From NCBI RefSeq assembly GCF_021283545.2, contig NZ_CP128540.1:3879501-3943500 (forward strand): a DNA stretch of 64,000 bases, read 5' to 3'. Of the stretch, positions 17,301 to 24,329 are shown piece after piece (position 1 is the stretch's first letter; every line of letters starts with the position of its first letter). Under the pieces are notes generated by a model, which was given only the letters and a program-made list of their open reading frames with translations, did no database searches and was not told the origin of the DNA. A program made the position numbers and the translations under genes. Source of the DNA: Pseudomonas alloputida (GTDB lineage Bacteria > Pseudomonadota > Gammaproteobacteria > Pseudomonadales > Pseudomonadaceae).

Positions 17301-19157
17301 GAACTCGTCAATCTCGTTGCCCACCTGGCGGGTAACGCCGCGGATGATTGCGCCCGCCGCTTCATCGGCCGTGGCCCCGCTACCGGCGAACGCCAGCGGG
17401 TTGAGGAACGCGGCAATCAGGCCCAACTGCTGGTCGGGGTTGGCCGGGTCGGCAGAAACCGGGTTGAACGCCGGGTCGTAGCGGTCGACGGTTTCGGTCA
17501 GCATCGAGTGGCCAAAGCGGTACACCACATGGGCAAACTCAGCGAGGATCGCCGGGTTGATCGAGGTGTCGTAGCCGTTGGGGGCGAGGAACTCGTCAAT
17601 CTGCGGCTGGATGGTGCGGGCGAACTCTTCGAACACCAGGTGCTGGTACTGCATCTCGGTGCCGAACTTGGCGGCCTGGAACAGCCGCTCGCCATCCCAC
17701 ACCAGCGCGGCGATGTCGGCAGGCGTGGTGGGGATGGCGGTTACGTCGTCGATCAGCCACTCATTGAGGAACGCCAGGTCGCCCGCGGCCAGCAGGGTGT
17801 CCTTGGTCTGCTGCACCAGGCGGTTGTGCTCGGAGTGGAACACATGGTGCACGGCGGTCAGGCCGATGTTCTCGTTCACCCGGCCGTCACCGGCGATGTA
17901 GTGCGCGTCGAGCAATTCGTTGTCGTAGGTCAGGTTGTTGCCACCCTGCCCGACCGGCTGCGCGTTACCCACCAGGGTGTCGGCGTCCGCCTGCAGCGCC
18001 CCCCCGACCACCACCGGTGCGGCATTGTGGGCGATATCGTCAAGGAAGCCATGCCCGGTGCTCACGGCATTGGCCAGGCTGATCGGTGCATTGCGGTCGC
18101 CCTCGACCAGCTGGGTGACGTCATCGGCGGTGCCAGCAATGCCATCGGCGCCGTTGTTCACGCGCATGACCACCTGCGGCATGCCGTTGGGTCCGCGCAG
18201 GAAGTTGCCGTAGGCATCGGTGGCCAGCAGCGGCACGCTATGCACGTCGGCATCGGTCAGGTTGATACCCAGCAGGTCGCGGGCCTGGGCCTTGACCACC
18301 GCCCAGGTGGCCATGCCACCGCTTTCGCCGTTGCCATCGTCGGCGGTGCCGAACTTGCCATCGGCGCCCAGATCACGGTTGGTGATCAGGCGCCCGGTAG
18401 CCACCGGGTCACCTGCGGCGTTGACCGTGTATTCGCGCAGGAACACCTGGTGCGAGGGATGTGAACTGTAGGTCTGGCTCTGGTCGACGAAGGGCGAGGT
18501 GGTGTTGGGCTGGCTATCGTCGGCGGTACCCACCACGCCATCGGCGCCGGCGGTGCGCACGGCGCGGGACAGCACCATGAAGTTGGTCGGGCTGCCGGCC
18601 ACGAACAGAGGGTCGTCCGGGCGCAGCGGGATGAACACGATGTCGGTGCTGCTCTTGCTGACCAGGTCCAGGCCGTGGTCGAAGAACTGGCCAAAGAAGG
18701 TCATCCAGGCGTTGAAGCCGGCAGTCAGCCCGGCGTCTGGTGACACATTGGGGATGAAGAACACAGGCTTGTCGTCAGCGGTGCCAAATACGCCGTCGAT
18801 ACCCGGGCTCATCACCGGCGCGGCACCGCCGTTGGCCTCGACTGCGGCCGGGTTGTTGGCTGTCTGGTCGACGATCAGGTTGCTGATGGTGCGCGGTTGC
18901 GAATCGACGACATTGCCGGTGCCGACATAGTTGGCGCGGTAAGACGCTTCGAGCAGGCGCAGGAACGAGTTGTCGGCTGCGCCGAACTCGCTCTGCCCGG
19001 TGACCAGATTGTTGTAGCTGCCATCCACCGTGCGCAGGCCAAAGGGTACCTGGCTGTTGGGCAACAGGTCGATCAGGCTGGCGCCATCGGCGTGTGCCTC
19101 AGCGATGAAGATCTGTTTGAGAATGAATTCAAGGTCCGACTTGCTGAAATTGGCCAT
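8331..19157 (-). CDS. Giant secreted double haem-peroxidase RTX protein
   Basis: The ATG at 19157 follows GAGGG at good spacing and gives ~3,608 residues; an upstream GTG at 19190 is less likely. Two animal-peroxidase modules about 1,538 residues apart each keep FGQFFDHGLDL (distal His; codons 18675-18677 and 14061-14063) and YRFGHSMLTE (proximal His; 17508-17510 and 12906-12908). Each module is followed by an RTX array and an Ig-like/cadherin-like segment. Two more Ig-like repeats, a long C-terminal RTX array and a type I signal rich in small and hydrophobic residues end the chain. Motifs of the form GxDGxxGTADD recur inside both peroxidase modules and resemble calcium-binding loops described in a P. 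putida peroxidase of this kind. The divergent type I genes are the obvious exporter. It resembles the large P. putida protein often annotated as a haemolysin-type calcium-binding bacteriocin or peroxidase. Activity on halides or phenols is inferred, not shown. Confidence 0.92.
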   Translation of the reverse strand: MANFSKSDLEFILKQIFIAEAHADGASLIDLLPNSQVPFGLRTVDGSYNNLVTGQSEFGAADNSFLRLLEASYRANYVGTGNVVDSQPRTISNLIVDQTANNPAAVEANGGAAPVMSPGIDGVFGTADDKPVFFIPNVSPDAGLTAGFNAWMTFFGQFFDHGLDLVSKSSTDIVFIPLRPDDPLFVAGSPTNFMVLSRAVRTAGADGVVGTADDSQPNTTSPFVDQSQTYSSHPSHQVFLREYTVNAAGDPVATGRLITNRDLGADGKFGTADDGNGESGGMATWAVVKAQARDLLGINLTDADVHSVPLLATDAYGNFLRGPNGMPQVVMRVNNGADGIAGTADDVTQLVEGDRNAPISLANAVSTGHGFLDDIAHNAAPVVVGGALQADADTLVGNAQPVGQGGNNLTYDNELLDAHYIAGDGRVNENIGLTAVHHVFHSEHNRLVQQTKDTLLAAGDLAFLNEWLIDDVTAIPTTPADIAALVWDGERLFQAAKFGTEMQYQHLVFEEFARTIQPQIDEFLAPNGYDTSINPAILAEFAHVVYRFGHSMLTETVDRYDPAFNPVSADPANPDQQLGLIAAFLNPLAFAGSGATADEAAGAIIRGVTRQVGNEIDEFVTEALRNNLLGLPLDLPALNIARGRDTGIPSLNEARREFYAATGDSQLKPYMSWVDFADHLKHPASLINFIAAYGTHSSITGATTEAAKRAAAVALVLGGDGAPLDRLDFLNGTGAYANVTLAGADGIAGTADDIAGVTVTGVDAIDFWVGGLAEKKMPFGGMLGSSFNFVFETQLEALQNGDRFYYLSRTAGMNFGTELENNSFAKLIMANSDVTHLSNTVFLTPTFTLEVNQANQFTGLGADGKADPTGGIEINGVEIVPLVIRDNPDTVGPDSNFLHYTGEDHVVLGGTAGNDIIISSEGDDTLYGDAGDDLLEGGAGNDAVLGGAGDDIITDSFGDNRLEGNAGNDVIVAGSMGVAGNLILGGDGQDFIITTEDISTTFGGLGDDFILGAKTNLPPTGNEGDDWIEKGTQDGAPGDNFAPLLGDEVIGNDIFVGGGGFDEMIGEGGDDIFVGSDAQDKMDGMSGFDWVTNKNDRVGVTVDLSLAALAQPHGNAPNQNAGVFNPVGASPASILDRFAEVEGVSGSAYADVLKGDDVDAVTILNHGGATGSALTNVALIRGLQQFLADAGLPTTGFATGNIMLGGNGSDLIEGRGGDDLVDGDKWLNVRIAVYAPGDVNHTGPEIASFDSMADMIPFMLDRTYNPGQLKAVREILPGTSTGGAAFDTAVFSGLQSEYVVTQNTKGTADVADDVWTVTDTVAGRDGVDTLLHIERLQFADSQRVLVEGVNAQPTGSPTLLDGNGGEITVGDMLTVSVAAVRDADNISAGNPAGSLADRSVSYYWQFEADPGSGVFQDIILLPAGDLAFQSADGTSFKVSPDLAGLSLRVKAIYQDAHGTTEVLYSQPTTVVQPGAPVVPTVATPVVDASDGGAGLHMVRSDLNFILAQIKIAEADAAGQDILSLIPNVRAAMGLRAVDGSNNNLMNLNGNNNTQYGAADNVFPRVTDPVFNPAEGAPAGFFGPGSPAIPGSSYQQTSGPVFDSQPRTISNLIVDQTSNNPAAYATAYDPGADGVLNFGAAGNDDVLKDGVRIVASPGMDGQFGTTDDHDVYLFENTAADAGLSAPFNAWMTFFGQFFDHGLDLVTKGGSGTIYIPLQPDDPLYVEGGFTNFMVVTRATNLPGPDGILGNADDIREHTNTTTPFVDQNQTYSSHPSHQVFLRAYVMTDDGPVATGRLITNRDLGADGRFGTADDTEIGGMATWKVVKAQARDLLGINLTDADVDNVPLLATDAYGNFIKGPNGYPMVVMKGLDGIAGTADDQEVEGNPLAPLDLTNAVRTGHQFLADIAHNAVPVFSGGVLAPDADNVAGNAVPVNPQTGANLAYDNELLDAHYIAGDGRVNENIGLTAVHAIFHSEHNRLVAQTMDTVLDSGDLAFLNEWLLNPVSALPVTPAEIGALVWNGERLFQAAKFGTEMQYQHLVFEEFARTVQPRVDLFFAPTQVYDVDLDASIVAEFAHTVYRFGHSMLTETVDRFDIDFNVIQDPASANPDQQLGLIAAFLNPLAYAASGVTPEDATSAIVRGVTRQAGNEIDEFVTEALRNNLLGLPLDLPAINIARGRDVGIPSLNAVRREIYGQTGDTQLKPYTSWVDLVQHLKHPESLINFIAAYGTHSTITNATTLLEKRAAAMALVFGGDGAPADRMDFLNSSGAWANVTLPGKDGVLGTADDLKAVTVTGVDAIDLWIGGLAEAKAPFGGMLGSTFNFVFENQMEKLQDGDRFYYLERTAGLSMNAELESNSFAKLIMANSSATHLPGLVFSDPGFYLELDQTKQYNEGLGSADPLGENGEQVVFRDSPLTAGPDTHYIRYAGAEHIVLGGTNGDDILVSSEGDDTVWGDAGNDRIEGGDGNDQLRGGAGDDIISDMGGDDNIQGGDGNDVLHGGNGVNLIIGGFGNDFIVTGEDASEAIGGQGNDFILGSKANEQDMGNEGDDWIEKGTSDGAPGDNFDPLGNDPIIGNDVFVGGNENDKFNGEGGDDIMVGSLGFGDRYIGGSGYDWSTFKDLAQGVSIDMSDRFFDVPPVPGSGASTLVRFDIMEGLSGSAHGDFLRGDSEDATSLPTAGATGSVLTNISLIDGLAGLLAAGATFYDGGNIILGGSGSDLLEGRGGDDILDGDKWLNVRISVRANPDGTGPEIASFNSMEPMVPFMLNGTYNPGQLVIVREILSGTDHYDTAVYSGVSTDYSVVVDGNSVTVTDLVAGRDGVDHLTGIERLQFSDSSQASGVGTAVNAGPTGHLAILDATTGLRDDTPVSGQLLRVSNLAVHDADNVSATNATGAVNGPVAYYWQVEALPGSGVYEDITVVAAGEATRATGTTYRVTDDVAGLNIRVRAVYQDAKGTLEIVDSSPNSAPSAGPTVTGLLVQNQTLTANPATIVDADGLSNPQFSFQWQSNRGVGWVNIAGAISSTFVLTQAQVGQNMRVMVSYVDDFGVQESVASDILDPVANVNDAPTGALLISDTTPDQGQTLTALTGAIADIDGLGAFSFQWQQGTGGTFADIAGATAATFTPGFAQGNQQLRVIVRYTDGFGTLESLTSAATAAVTVPPGVVLVGTNAANTLTGTTGNDVISGLGGNDTLNGLGGSDQLFGGIGNDILNGGDDPDFLNGEDGNDTLNGGLGADAMNGGAGNDTFLVDNAGDTVTEALNGGTDQVQTSLASYTLGANVENLTYTGSSAFTGTGNALANTLTGGAGNDLLNGGAGADRLVGGVGNDTYVVDDAGDVVVEATGAGTDLVRTTLASHTMAANVENLAYTGVGNFTGTGNGLANIIDGGAGNDTLSGDGGNDVLNGNAGNDTLNGDAGNDQLFGGLGDDQLRGGGGDDSLDAGGGNDTLLGEAGNDNLNGGAGDDSLDGGNGNDTLQGGDGNDTLFGDVGTDTLIGGAGNDFLNGAAGNDTVVGGAGNDTMIATDGNDVFQFAAGFGNDLIINFDAIAAGGQDRLDITALNITAATFGASVTIADVGADTLVSIGAADSIRLVGVADATTVTAADFILAG
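8570..9645 (-). repeat. C-terminal RTX nonapeptide array with type I secretion signal
   Basis: Tandem GGxGxDxLx units (for example GGAGNDTLNG, GGLGDDQLRG) bind calcium in the family and fold outside the cell. Two longer inserts of the type NVENLTYTG/NVENLAYTG split the array. The last ~80 residues after it are the uncleaved secretion signal. Confidence 0.85.
11360..11870 (-). repeat. RTX array after peroxidase module 2
   Basis: Nonapeptides such as GGDGNDQLRGGAGDD and GGDGNDVLHG follow the second peroxidase module. They parallel the array at 15890-16440 and so belong to the duplicated unit. Confidence 0.8.
15890..16440 (-). repeat. RTX array after peroxidase module 1
   Basis: Units such as GDAGDDLLEGGAGNDAVLGG follow the first peroxidase module and share order and spacing with the array at 11360-11870. 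Confidence 0.8.
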
Positions 19158-19327
19158 TGCAGTTGCCCTCGATCTGTCCGGAGATGACACAGGGCAACAG
19201 GGTCCTTCCCGCGCCCAGTCAGTGTTGACGTGCGCAGAATCTGGTTGGGTGTACCGGGCTCAGTAGCGCAGCACTCGTGTGCTGAAAGCTCTGACCTCTT
19301 CTTGGCAAGCAGGCACCCCGTTGCGGA

Positions 19328-19394
19328 GGGGCCCTGTAAACCGTGCGCAACAGGTGTAACGCACGTGCATCGATCCCAGCTCGCACAGGGCCCC
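19328..19394 (-). promoter_or_regulatory. Structured 5' leader of the peroxidase-RTX mRNA
   Basis: A perfect 10-bp inverted repeat (GGGGCCCTGT at 19328-19337, ACAGGGCCCC at 19385-19394) encloses a second inverted repeat (GTGCG 19343-19347, CGCAC 19360-19364). On the minus strand the outer stem starts a few bases after the start predicted from the promoter at 19406-19434. The transcript would thus begin with a nested hairpin and have a ~240-nt leader. It could stabilise the mRNA or be a regulatory element; no known riboswitch was recognised. Confidence 0.5.
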
Positions 19395-19405
19395 GAATAC
19401 TTCAG

Positions 19406-19434
19406 ACTAAAGTCGTAGGCCAAAAGCTTGTCAA
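19406..19434 (-). promoter_or_regulatory. Sigma70-type promoter for the peroxidase-RTX gene
   Basis: On the minus strand a perfect -35 TTGACA (19434-19429) is followed after 17 bp by TTTAGT (19411-19406), 4 of 6 matches to the -10 consensus. The predicted start is near 19399. Confidence 0.6.
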
Positions 19435-19700
19435 TATTTCGTCAAAAAAATCTTAGCCGCTGATAATGCGATGCAACTCACTGTTTTTCTGTAACTTATA
19501 AAAAGTTCAAAGTATTTATAGAGCGAAATGATATTACTGGATGTTTCGTTGCAACCTACGCTGCTGTCTGTGGGAGCAACGCAGCGTTTGGGCAATATCG
19601 CCATCAGTGCGACCCGCCTGCGAGCCGACCAAAAATCCACAACAGCCGTTGTACGGGGCGCCGCAAGGGCTTCCCGCTTTGTGATAAAGGGAGGCCTCCG

Positions 19701-21437
19701 ATGCCTAAGCCACCACGCACCCGCTCCGAACTGGCCGACGTGCTGTTTCACTTGCGCCGCAGCTTCTACGCCCTAGCCGCCTTCAGCGGCGTGATAAACG
19801 TCATGATGTTGACGCCAGCCATTTATATGTTGCAGGTGTATGACCGCGCCCTGGTCAGCCGCAACGTCACCACCTTAGGCATGCTCACCTTGCTGGTGGT
19901 CGGCCTGTTCCTGCTGATGTCGGCGCTGGAGATGGTTCGCACCCGGGTGTTGATAAGGGTGGGCAACGGCCTGGACATGAGCCTGAACCGGCGCATCTTC
20001 AGCGCTGCCTTCGAACGCAACCTCAGCCGTGCCGGCGGTAACCCGGCCCAGGCCCTGCAGGACTTGGCGCAGGTACGGCAGTTTCTCACCGGTAACGGCC
20101 TGTTCGCGTTCTTCGACGCCCCCTGGACACCGATCTACCTGCTGGTTTGCTACCTGATCCACCCGTGGCTCGGGCTGGTCACCACGATTGGCTCGCTGAT
20201 CCTCGTCGGCCTGGCCTACCTCACTGAAAAGGCCACGCAAAAACCCTTGGCCGAAGCCAACCAGGCAGCCATGTCGTCGGCCAGTTACGCCAACAACAAC
20301 CTGCGCAACGCCGAAGTGATCGAAGCCATGGGCATGCTGCCGTCAATCGGCAAGCGCTGGTATCAGGGCCACTTGCGTATCCTGCAGATGCAGACCCTGG
20401 CCTCCGACCGCGCGGCGCTGATCAGCAGCATCGGGCGCTTCGTGCGCATCACCCTGCAGTCGCTGATCCTCGGCACCGGCGCGCTGCTGGCGATAGAGGG
20501 CACGATCACCCCCGGCATGATGATCGCCTGCTCGATCCTTACCGGCCGAGCCCTAGGCCCGGTGGAACAGGTGATTGCTGCGTGGAAGCAACTGCTGGGC
20601 TGCCGCCTGGCCTGGGGCAGACTCAATGACCTGCTGCAGGACTACCCGCAACGGCCACCGAGCATGTCGCTGCAGCGGCCAATGGGCATGCTGGCCGTGG
20701 AGAACGTGATCGCCGGCGCCCCAGGCAGCAGCACCAGCATCGTACGCGGGGTGAGCTTCAGCCTGGCCCCGGGTGACAGCCTGGGTGTCATCGGCCCCTC
20801 GGCCTCGGGCAAGTCTACCCTCGCCCGCCTGTTGGTAGGCGTGTGGCCGGCCCAGGCCGGCAAGGTGCGCCTGGACGGCGCCGATATCTTCACCTGGAAC
20901 AAGGCCGAACTGGGCCCGTGGCTGGGCTACCTGCCGCAGGACGTGGAGCTGTTCGAAGGCACCATCGCCGAAAACATCGCCCGCTTTGCCGAGGTGGACA
21001 GCGACGCGGTGATCCGTGCCGCCCGCAGCAGCGGTGTACACGACATGATCCTGCGCTTCCCGCAGGGTTACGACACCCGCCTGGCCGCCGATGGCAGCCC
21101 ATTGTCTGGCGGCCAGAAGCAACGCATCGCGCTGGCCCGCGCCCTGTATGGCGAGCCCAACCTGGTGGTGCTGGACGAACCCAACGCCAACCTCGATGAC
21201 GTGGGTGAAAAAGCCTTGGTCGATGCCCTTGCCGAGCTCAAGGCACGCGGCGCCACGGTGGTGCTGATTTCCCACCGGCCCAATGTGCTGTGCGCGGTCG
21301 ATCAGATACTGATGCTGCGCGACGGGGGTGTGCACATGCTTGGCAGCCGCGACGAAGTGTTCGCCGCGCTGCGCAAGGCCGCGGTGATTCCGGCAACGGC
21401 TGCGGCACCGCTGGCTTCGGTCAAAGTACGGGAGTAA
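19701..21437 (+). CDS. Type I secretion ABC permease/ATPase
   Basis: This 578-residue protein has an N-terminal membrane half of about six helices and a C-terminal ATPase with Walker A GPSASGKST, signature LSGGQKQRIALARAL and Walker B LVVLDEPNANLD. Length and the lack of a C39-type N-terminal domain place it with PrtD/AprD-like exporters for RTX substrates. It is the first gene of a tight operon with the adaptor (7-bp gap) and the outer-membrane protein. It is divergent from the peroxidase-RTX gene, its probable cargo. GGGAGG precedes the ATG. Confidence 0.93.
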   Translation: MPKPPRTRSELADVLFHLRRSFYALAAFSGVINVMMLTPAIYMLQVYDRALVSRNVTTLGMLTLLVVGLFLLMSALEMVRTRVLIRVGNGLDMSLNRRIFSAAFERNLSRAGGNPAQALQDLAQVRQFLTGNGLFAFFDAPWTPIYLLVCYLIHPWLGLVTTIGSLILVGLAYLTEKATQKPLAEANQAAMSSASYANNNLRNAEVIEAMGMLPSIGKRWYQGHLRILQMQTLASDRAALISSIGRFVRITLQSLILGTGALLAIEGTITPGMMIACSILTGRALGPVEQVIAAWKQLLGCRLAWGRLNDLLQDYPQRPPSMSLQRPMGMLAVENVIAGAPGSSTSIVRGVSFSLAPGDSLGVIGPSASGKSTLARLLVGVWPAQAGKVRLDGADIFTWNKAELGPWLGYLPQDVELFEGTIAENIARFAEVDSDAVIRAARSSGVHDMILRFPQGYDTRLAADGSPLSGGQKQRIALARALYGEPNLVVLDEPNANLDDVGEKALVDALAELKARGATVVLISHRPNVLCAVDQILMLRDGGVHMLGSRDEVFAALRKAAVIPATAAAPLASVKVRE

Positions 21438-21443
21438 CCGACC

Positions 21444-22784
21444 ATGCAGATGACTCAACATGCCGAACTGATCCCCGCCGAGAGCAGCCACCTGATCGAT
21501 CTGGACGCGGGCCGCCCGGTACGCTGGGGCGTATGGCTGGTCATCGCCGGCTTCGGCGGTTTCCTGCTGTGGTCCTGCCTGGCGCCACTGGACGCCGGCG
21601 TGGTCGCCACCGGTACGGTCAAGGTCACCAGCAACCGAAAGGCAGTCCAGCACCTGAGCGGTGGCACCGTTGAAGCGATCATGGTGCGCGAAGGCGATGT
21701 GGTGAAGAAAGGCCAGGAAGTGGTGCGCCTCGATGCCCTGCGTGCGGTGGCCGAGCAAGGCGCACTCAGCGCCCAGTACATCGTCAGCAAGACCGTGGAA
21801 AACCGCCTGGAAGCCGAGCGCGATGGCCGCGATACCGTCACGTTCGACCCCGCCCTGCTTGAACACTACGCCAATGACCCACGCCTGCTGGCCGCCATGG
21901 ACCTGCAACAGCGCCTGCTCGATACCCGCCGCGCGGGCCTTGCCGGTGAACTGAGCATCCTTGAAGAAAACCTCACGGCCTCGGCAGTGCAACTGAAGGG
22001 CCTGCAGCAGGTGTACGGCGCCCGCGCCTCGCAGATCGGCTTCCTCAACCAGGAACTGCAAGGCACCCGGGTCCTGGCCGCCGAAGGTTATGTACCCCGC
22101 AACCGCCTGCTGGAGCTGGAACGCAGCAATGCCGACCTGTCCGCCGGCCAGGCCGAAAACCTCAACAACATTGCCCGGGCGCGCAGCCAGGCCACCGAGA
22201 TCAAGCTGCGCATTCTGCAGCGCCAGCACGACTACCTGAAGGAGGTGGAGTCGCAACTGACCGATACCGCCAAGGAAAACACCACCCTGGCCGACCGCTT
22301 GCGCGCACTGGACTATGAAGTGACCCACACGGTGATCCGCTCGCCGATCGACGGCATGGTCCAGGGCCTGAGCATCGCCACGGTCGGCGGCATCATCCAG
22401 CCCGGGGCCAAGATCATGGAAGTGGTACCGCTCGACCAGCCGCTGCAGGTCGATGCGATGATCCCGGTGCAGGCGATCGACAAGATGGTCCCAGGCCTTG
22501 CCGTGGACATCGCCTTCCCGGCCTTCAACCATGCGCAGACGCCGAACATTCCCGGCCGGGTAAAAACCATTTCCGCCGACCGGCTGCTCGACGAAGAAAG
22601 CAAGCAGCCGTTCTACCTGGCCCAGGTGGAAGTGACGCCGGCCGGCATGGGCTTGCTGGGCAGCAACCACATCCGCCCCGGCATGCCCGCCACCGTCACC
22701 ATCAAGACCGGCGAGCGCAACCTGCTCAGCTACCTGCTCAAACCAATGCTCGAACGTGTGGACGCCGCGTTCAAGGAGCAATGA
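21444..22784 (+). CDS. HlyD-family type I secretion adaptor
   Basis: This 446-residue protein has a short cytoplasmic N-terminus, one membrane helix (VWLVIAGFGGFLLWSCLAPL), a biotinyl-lipoyl-like half motif (GTVKVTSNRKAVQHLSGG), a long helical hairpin at ~100-300 and a return beta-barrel part. This is the PrtE/AprE pattern of an inner-membrane adaptor that bridges the ABC exporter and the TolC-like channel. It lies 6 bp after the ABC gene. Confidence 0.93.
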   Translation: MQMTQHAELIPAESSHLIDLDAGRPVRWGVWLVIAGFGGFLLWSCLAPLDAGVVATGTVKVTSNRKAVQHLSGGTVEAIMVREGDVVKKGQEVVRLDALRAVAEQGALSAQYIVSKTVENRLEAERDGRDTVTFDPALLEHYANDPRLLAAMDLQQRLLDTRRAGLAGELSILEENLTASAVQLKGLQQVYGARASQIGFLNQELQGTRVLAAEGYVPRNRLLELERSNADLSAGQAENLNNIARARSQATEIKLRILQRQHDYLKEVESQLTDTAKENTTLADRLRALDYEVTHTVIRSPIDGMVQGLSIATVGGIIQPGAKIMEVVPLDQPLQVDAMIPVQAIDKMVPGLAVDIAFPAFNHAQTPNIPGRVKTISADRLLDEESKQPFYLAQVEVTPAGMGLLGSNHIRPGMPATVTIKTGERNLLSYLLKPMLERVDAAFKEQ

Positions 22785-22785
22785 C

Positions 22786-24114
22786 ATGAAACGCCCATGC
22801 CTGATGGTGTGCCTGCTGGGAGTTGCCGTACAGGCCAGTGCCATGGACCTGAAGCAAGCCTGGGACCTGTTGCAGTACCAGGGCCCGATCTACCGCGCTG
22901 CCGTGCATGAAAAACAAGCCGGTGGCGAAAACCGCGCCATCGGCGAGGCCGGCCTGCTGCCGCAGATCAACGCCTCGGCCTACTTCAACCAGGTCAATGG
23001 CAGCCAGCGCCAGAATGGCCAGGACAATGACCTCGACTATGACTCCAAGGGCGCCAACGTGCGCCTGCGCCAGCCGTTGTTCAACAAACAGAAGATGGCC
23101 GAGTACCGCCAGGGCCAGCAACGAGCCGACTACAGCGTGGCGGTGTTCGACGCCAAGAGCCAGGACGCAGCGGTGCGCCTGGCCGACGCTTACTTCGACG
23201 TGCTGCTGGCCAGCGAAACCATCACCCTGGCCAAGGCCAAGCTGAGCGCTTTCGAAGAACAGCTGGCATCGGCGAAGCGGCGCATGGAACTGGGCGCCGG
23301 CACCATCACCGACGTCGACGAGTCGGTGGCCCGCCGCGACCTGGCCGAGGCCGACCTGATCGACGCCCAGGACAACCTGGTCAATGCCCGGCGCAAGCTG
23401 GAGGAATACATTGGTGAAACCCCGCAGGCGTTGACCACCCTGCAGGCGGGCTTCAGCACCCCGCCGCTGATGCCGGGCAACCTGCAGGAGTGGCTGGTCA
23501 AGGCCCAGGCTGACAGCCCACTGATTCATGCACGCCGGCACAGCTACGCGCTGGCCGAGGAAGAAGTCAACCGCGCCCGCTCCGGGCATTACCCGACCTT
23601 GGATTTCGTGGCGGGTTACACCGCGGGCAGCAGCCAGTCGATTTCCGAGCTGAACCAGCGCAACCACTACAGCTCGATCGGGCTGGAGCTGAACATCCCG
23701 CTGTACAGCGGTGGCAGCACCAGTGCCCTGTCCCGCCAGGCCAGCGCCAACAGTTCCAAGGCCCTGGATGAGCTGGACGCCACTCGCCAGGAGGTGATTT
23801 CCAACACGACCCGCGAATACCGTGGCGTGCAGAGTGGCGCCCTGCGCATTCAGGCACTGGAAAAGGCCGTGGCCTCCAACGAGCGTTCGCTGACCTCGAC
23901 CCGCAAGGGCTTCAAGGAAGGTGGTACCAGCACCAACTCGGATGTGCTCAATGCCGAGGAGCTGCTGTATGACGCCCGCCATGACCTGTTCGAGGCCAAG
24001 CTCAACTACCTGATGTCGCGCCTGCGGCTGGCCTCGTCGGTGGGCAGCCTGGGGGATGATGATATCGAGCAGATCAATGATTACCTGGGGCCGGAGCTGA
24101 TAGTCAGCAATTGA
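22786..24114 (+). CDS. TolC-family outer membrane protein of the type I system
   Basis: The ATG at 22786 begins right after the adaptor stop and gives a signal peptide (MKRPCLMVCLLGVAVQASAMD) and 442 residues. The mature chain has the two repeated halves of TolC/PrtF proteins, with long helices and LPQINASAYFNQ and YPTLDFVAGYTAGSS strand regions. It should form the outer-membrane exit channel for the peroxidase-RTX protein. It is the last gene of the three-gene operon. Confidence 0.92.
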   Translation: MKRPCLMVCLLGVAVQASAMDLKQAWDLLQYQGPIYRAAVHEKQAGGENRAIGEAGLLPQINASAYFNQVNGSQRQNGQDNDLDYDSKGANVRLRQPLFNKQKMAEYRQGQQRADYSVAVFDAKSQDAAVRLADAYFDVLLASETITLAKAKLSAFEEQLASAKRRMELGAGTITDVDESVARRDLAEADLIDAQDNLVNARRKLEEYIGETPQALTTLQAGFSTPPLMPGNLQEWLVKAQADSPLIHARRHSYALAEEEVNRARSGHYPTLDFVAGYTAGSSQSISELNQRNHYSSIGLELNIPLYSGGSTSALSRQASANSSKALDELDATRQEVISNTTREYRGVQSGALRIQALEKAVASNERSLTSTRKGFKEGGTSTNSDVLNAEELLYDARHDLFEAKLNYLMSRLRLASSVGSLGDDDIEQINDYLGPELIVSN

Positions 24115-24329
24115 TAGCGACCTCAAGCTATGAAGTGCCCCTGCACGAGCAGCCTTGTACTGCGAACAGGCCAGCCAGGCCTGACCGGTGGCAACGATCC
24201 ACGAGCCCCGCACCTTTCGATGCGGTCGTTGCCAGTTTCAAGGAAGGGGCACCCGCCCTGCAGGCTGCCGTAGCTGCGACGTATTCCTTCAGGCTATGAT
24301 CGGTCACCCTGCCGCGGACACCCTGAGCC

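Larger units (their letters stand above)
19158..19700. promoter_or_regulatory. 543-bp divergent control region, peroxidase-RTX / type I exporter
   Basis: The segment contains the minus-strand leader and promoter described separately, a strongly AT-rich core at about 19420-19540, and the upstream region of the exporter operon with GGGAGG before the ATG at 19701. No open frame here looks real. Confidence 0.6.

Noticed and set aside
20553..22844. 763-codon minus-strand frame opposite the type I secretion operon
   Set aside because: It spans three recognised genes on the other strand and shows no domain.
24111..24299. 62-codon frame between the TolC-like and GGDEF genes
   Set aside because: No ribosome site or similarity; probably leader DNA.
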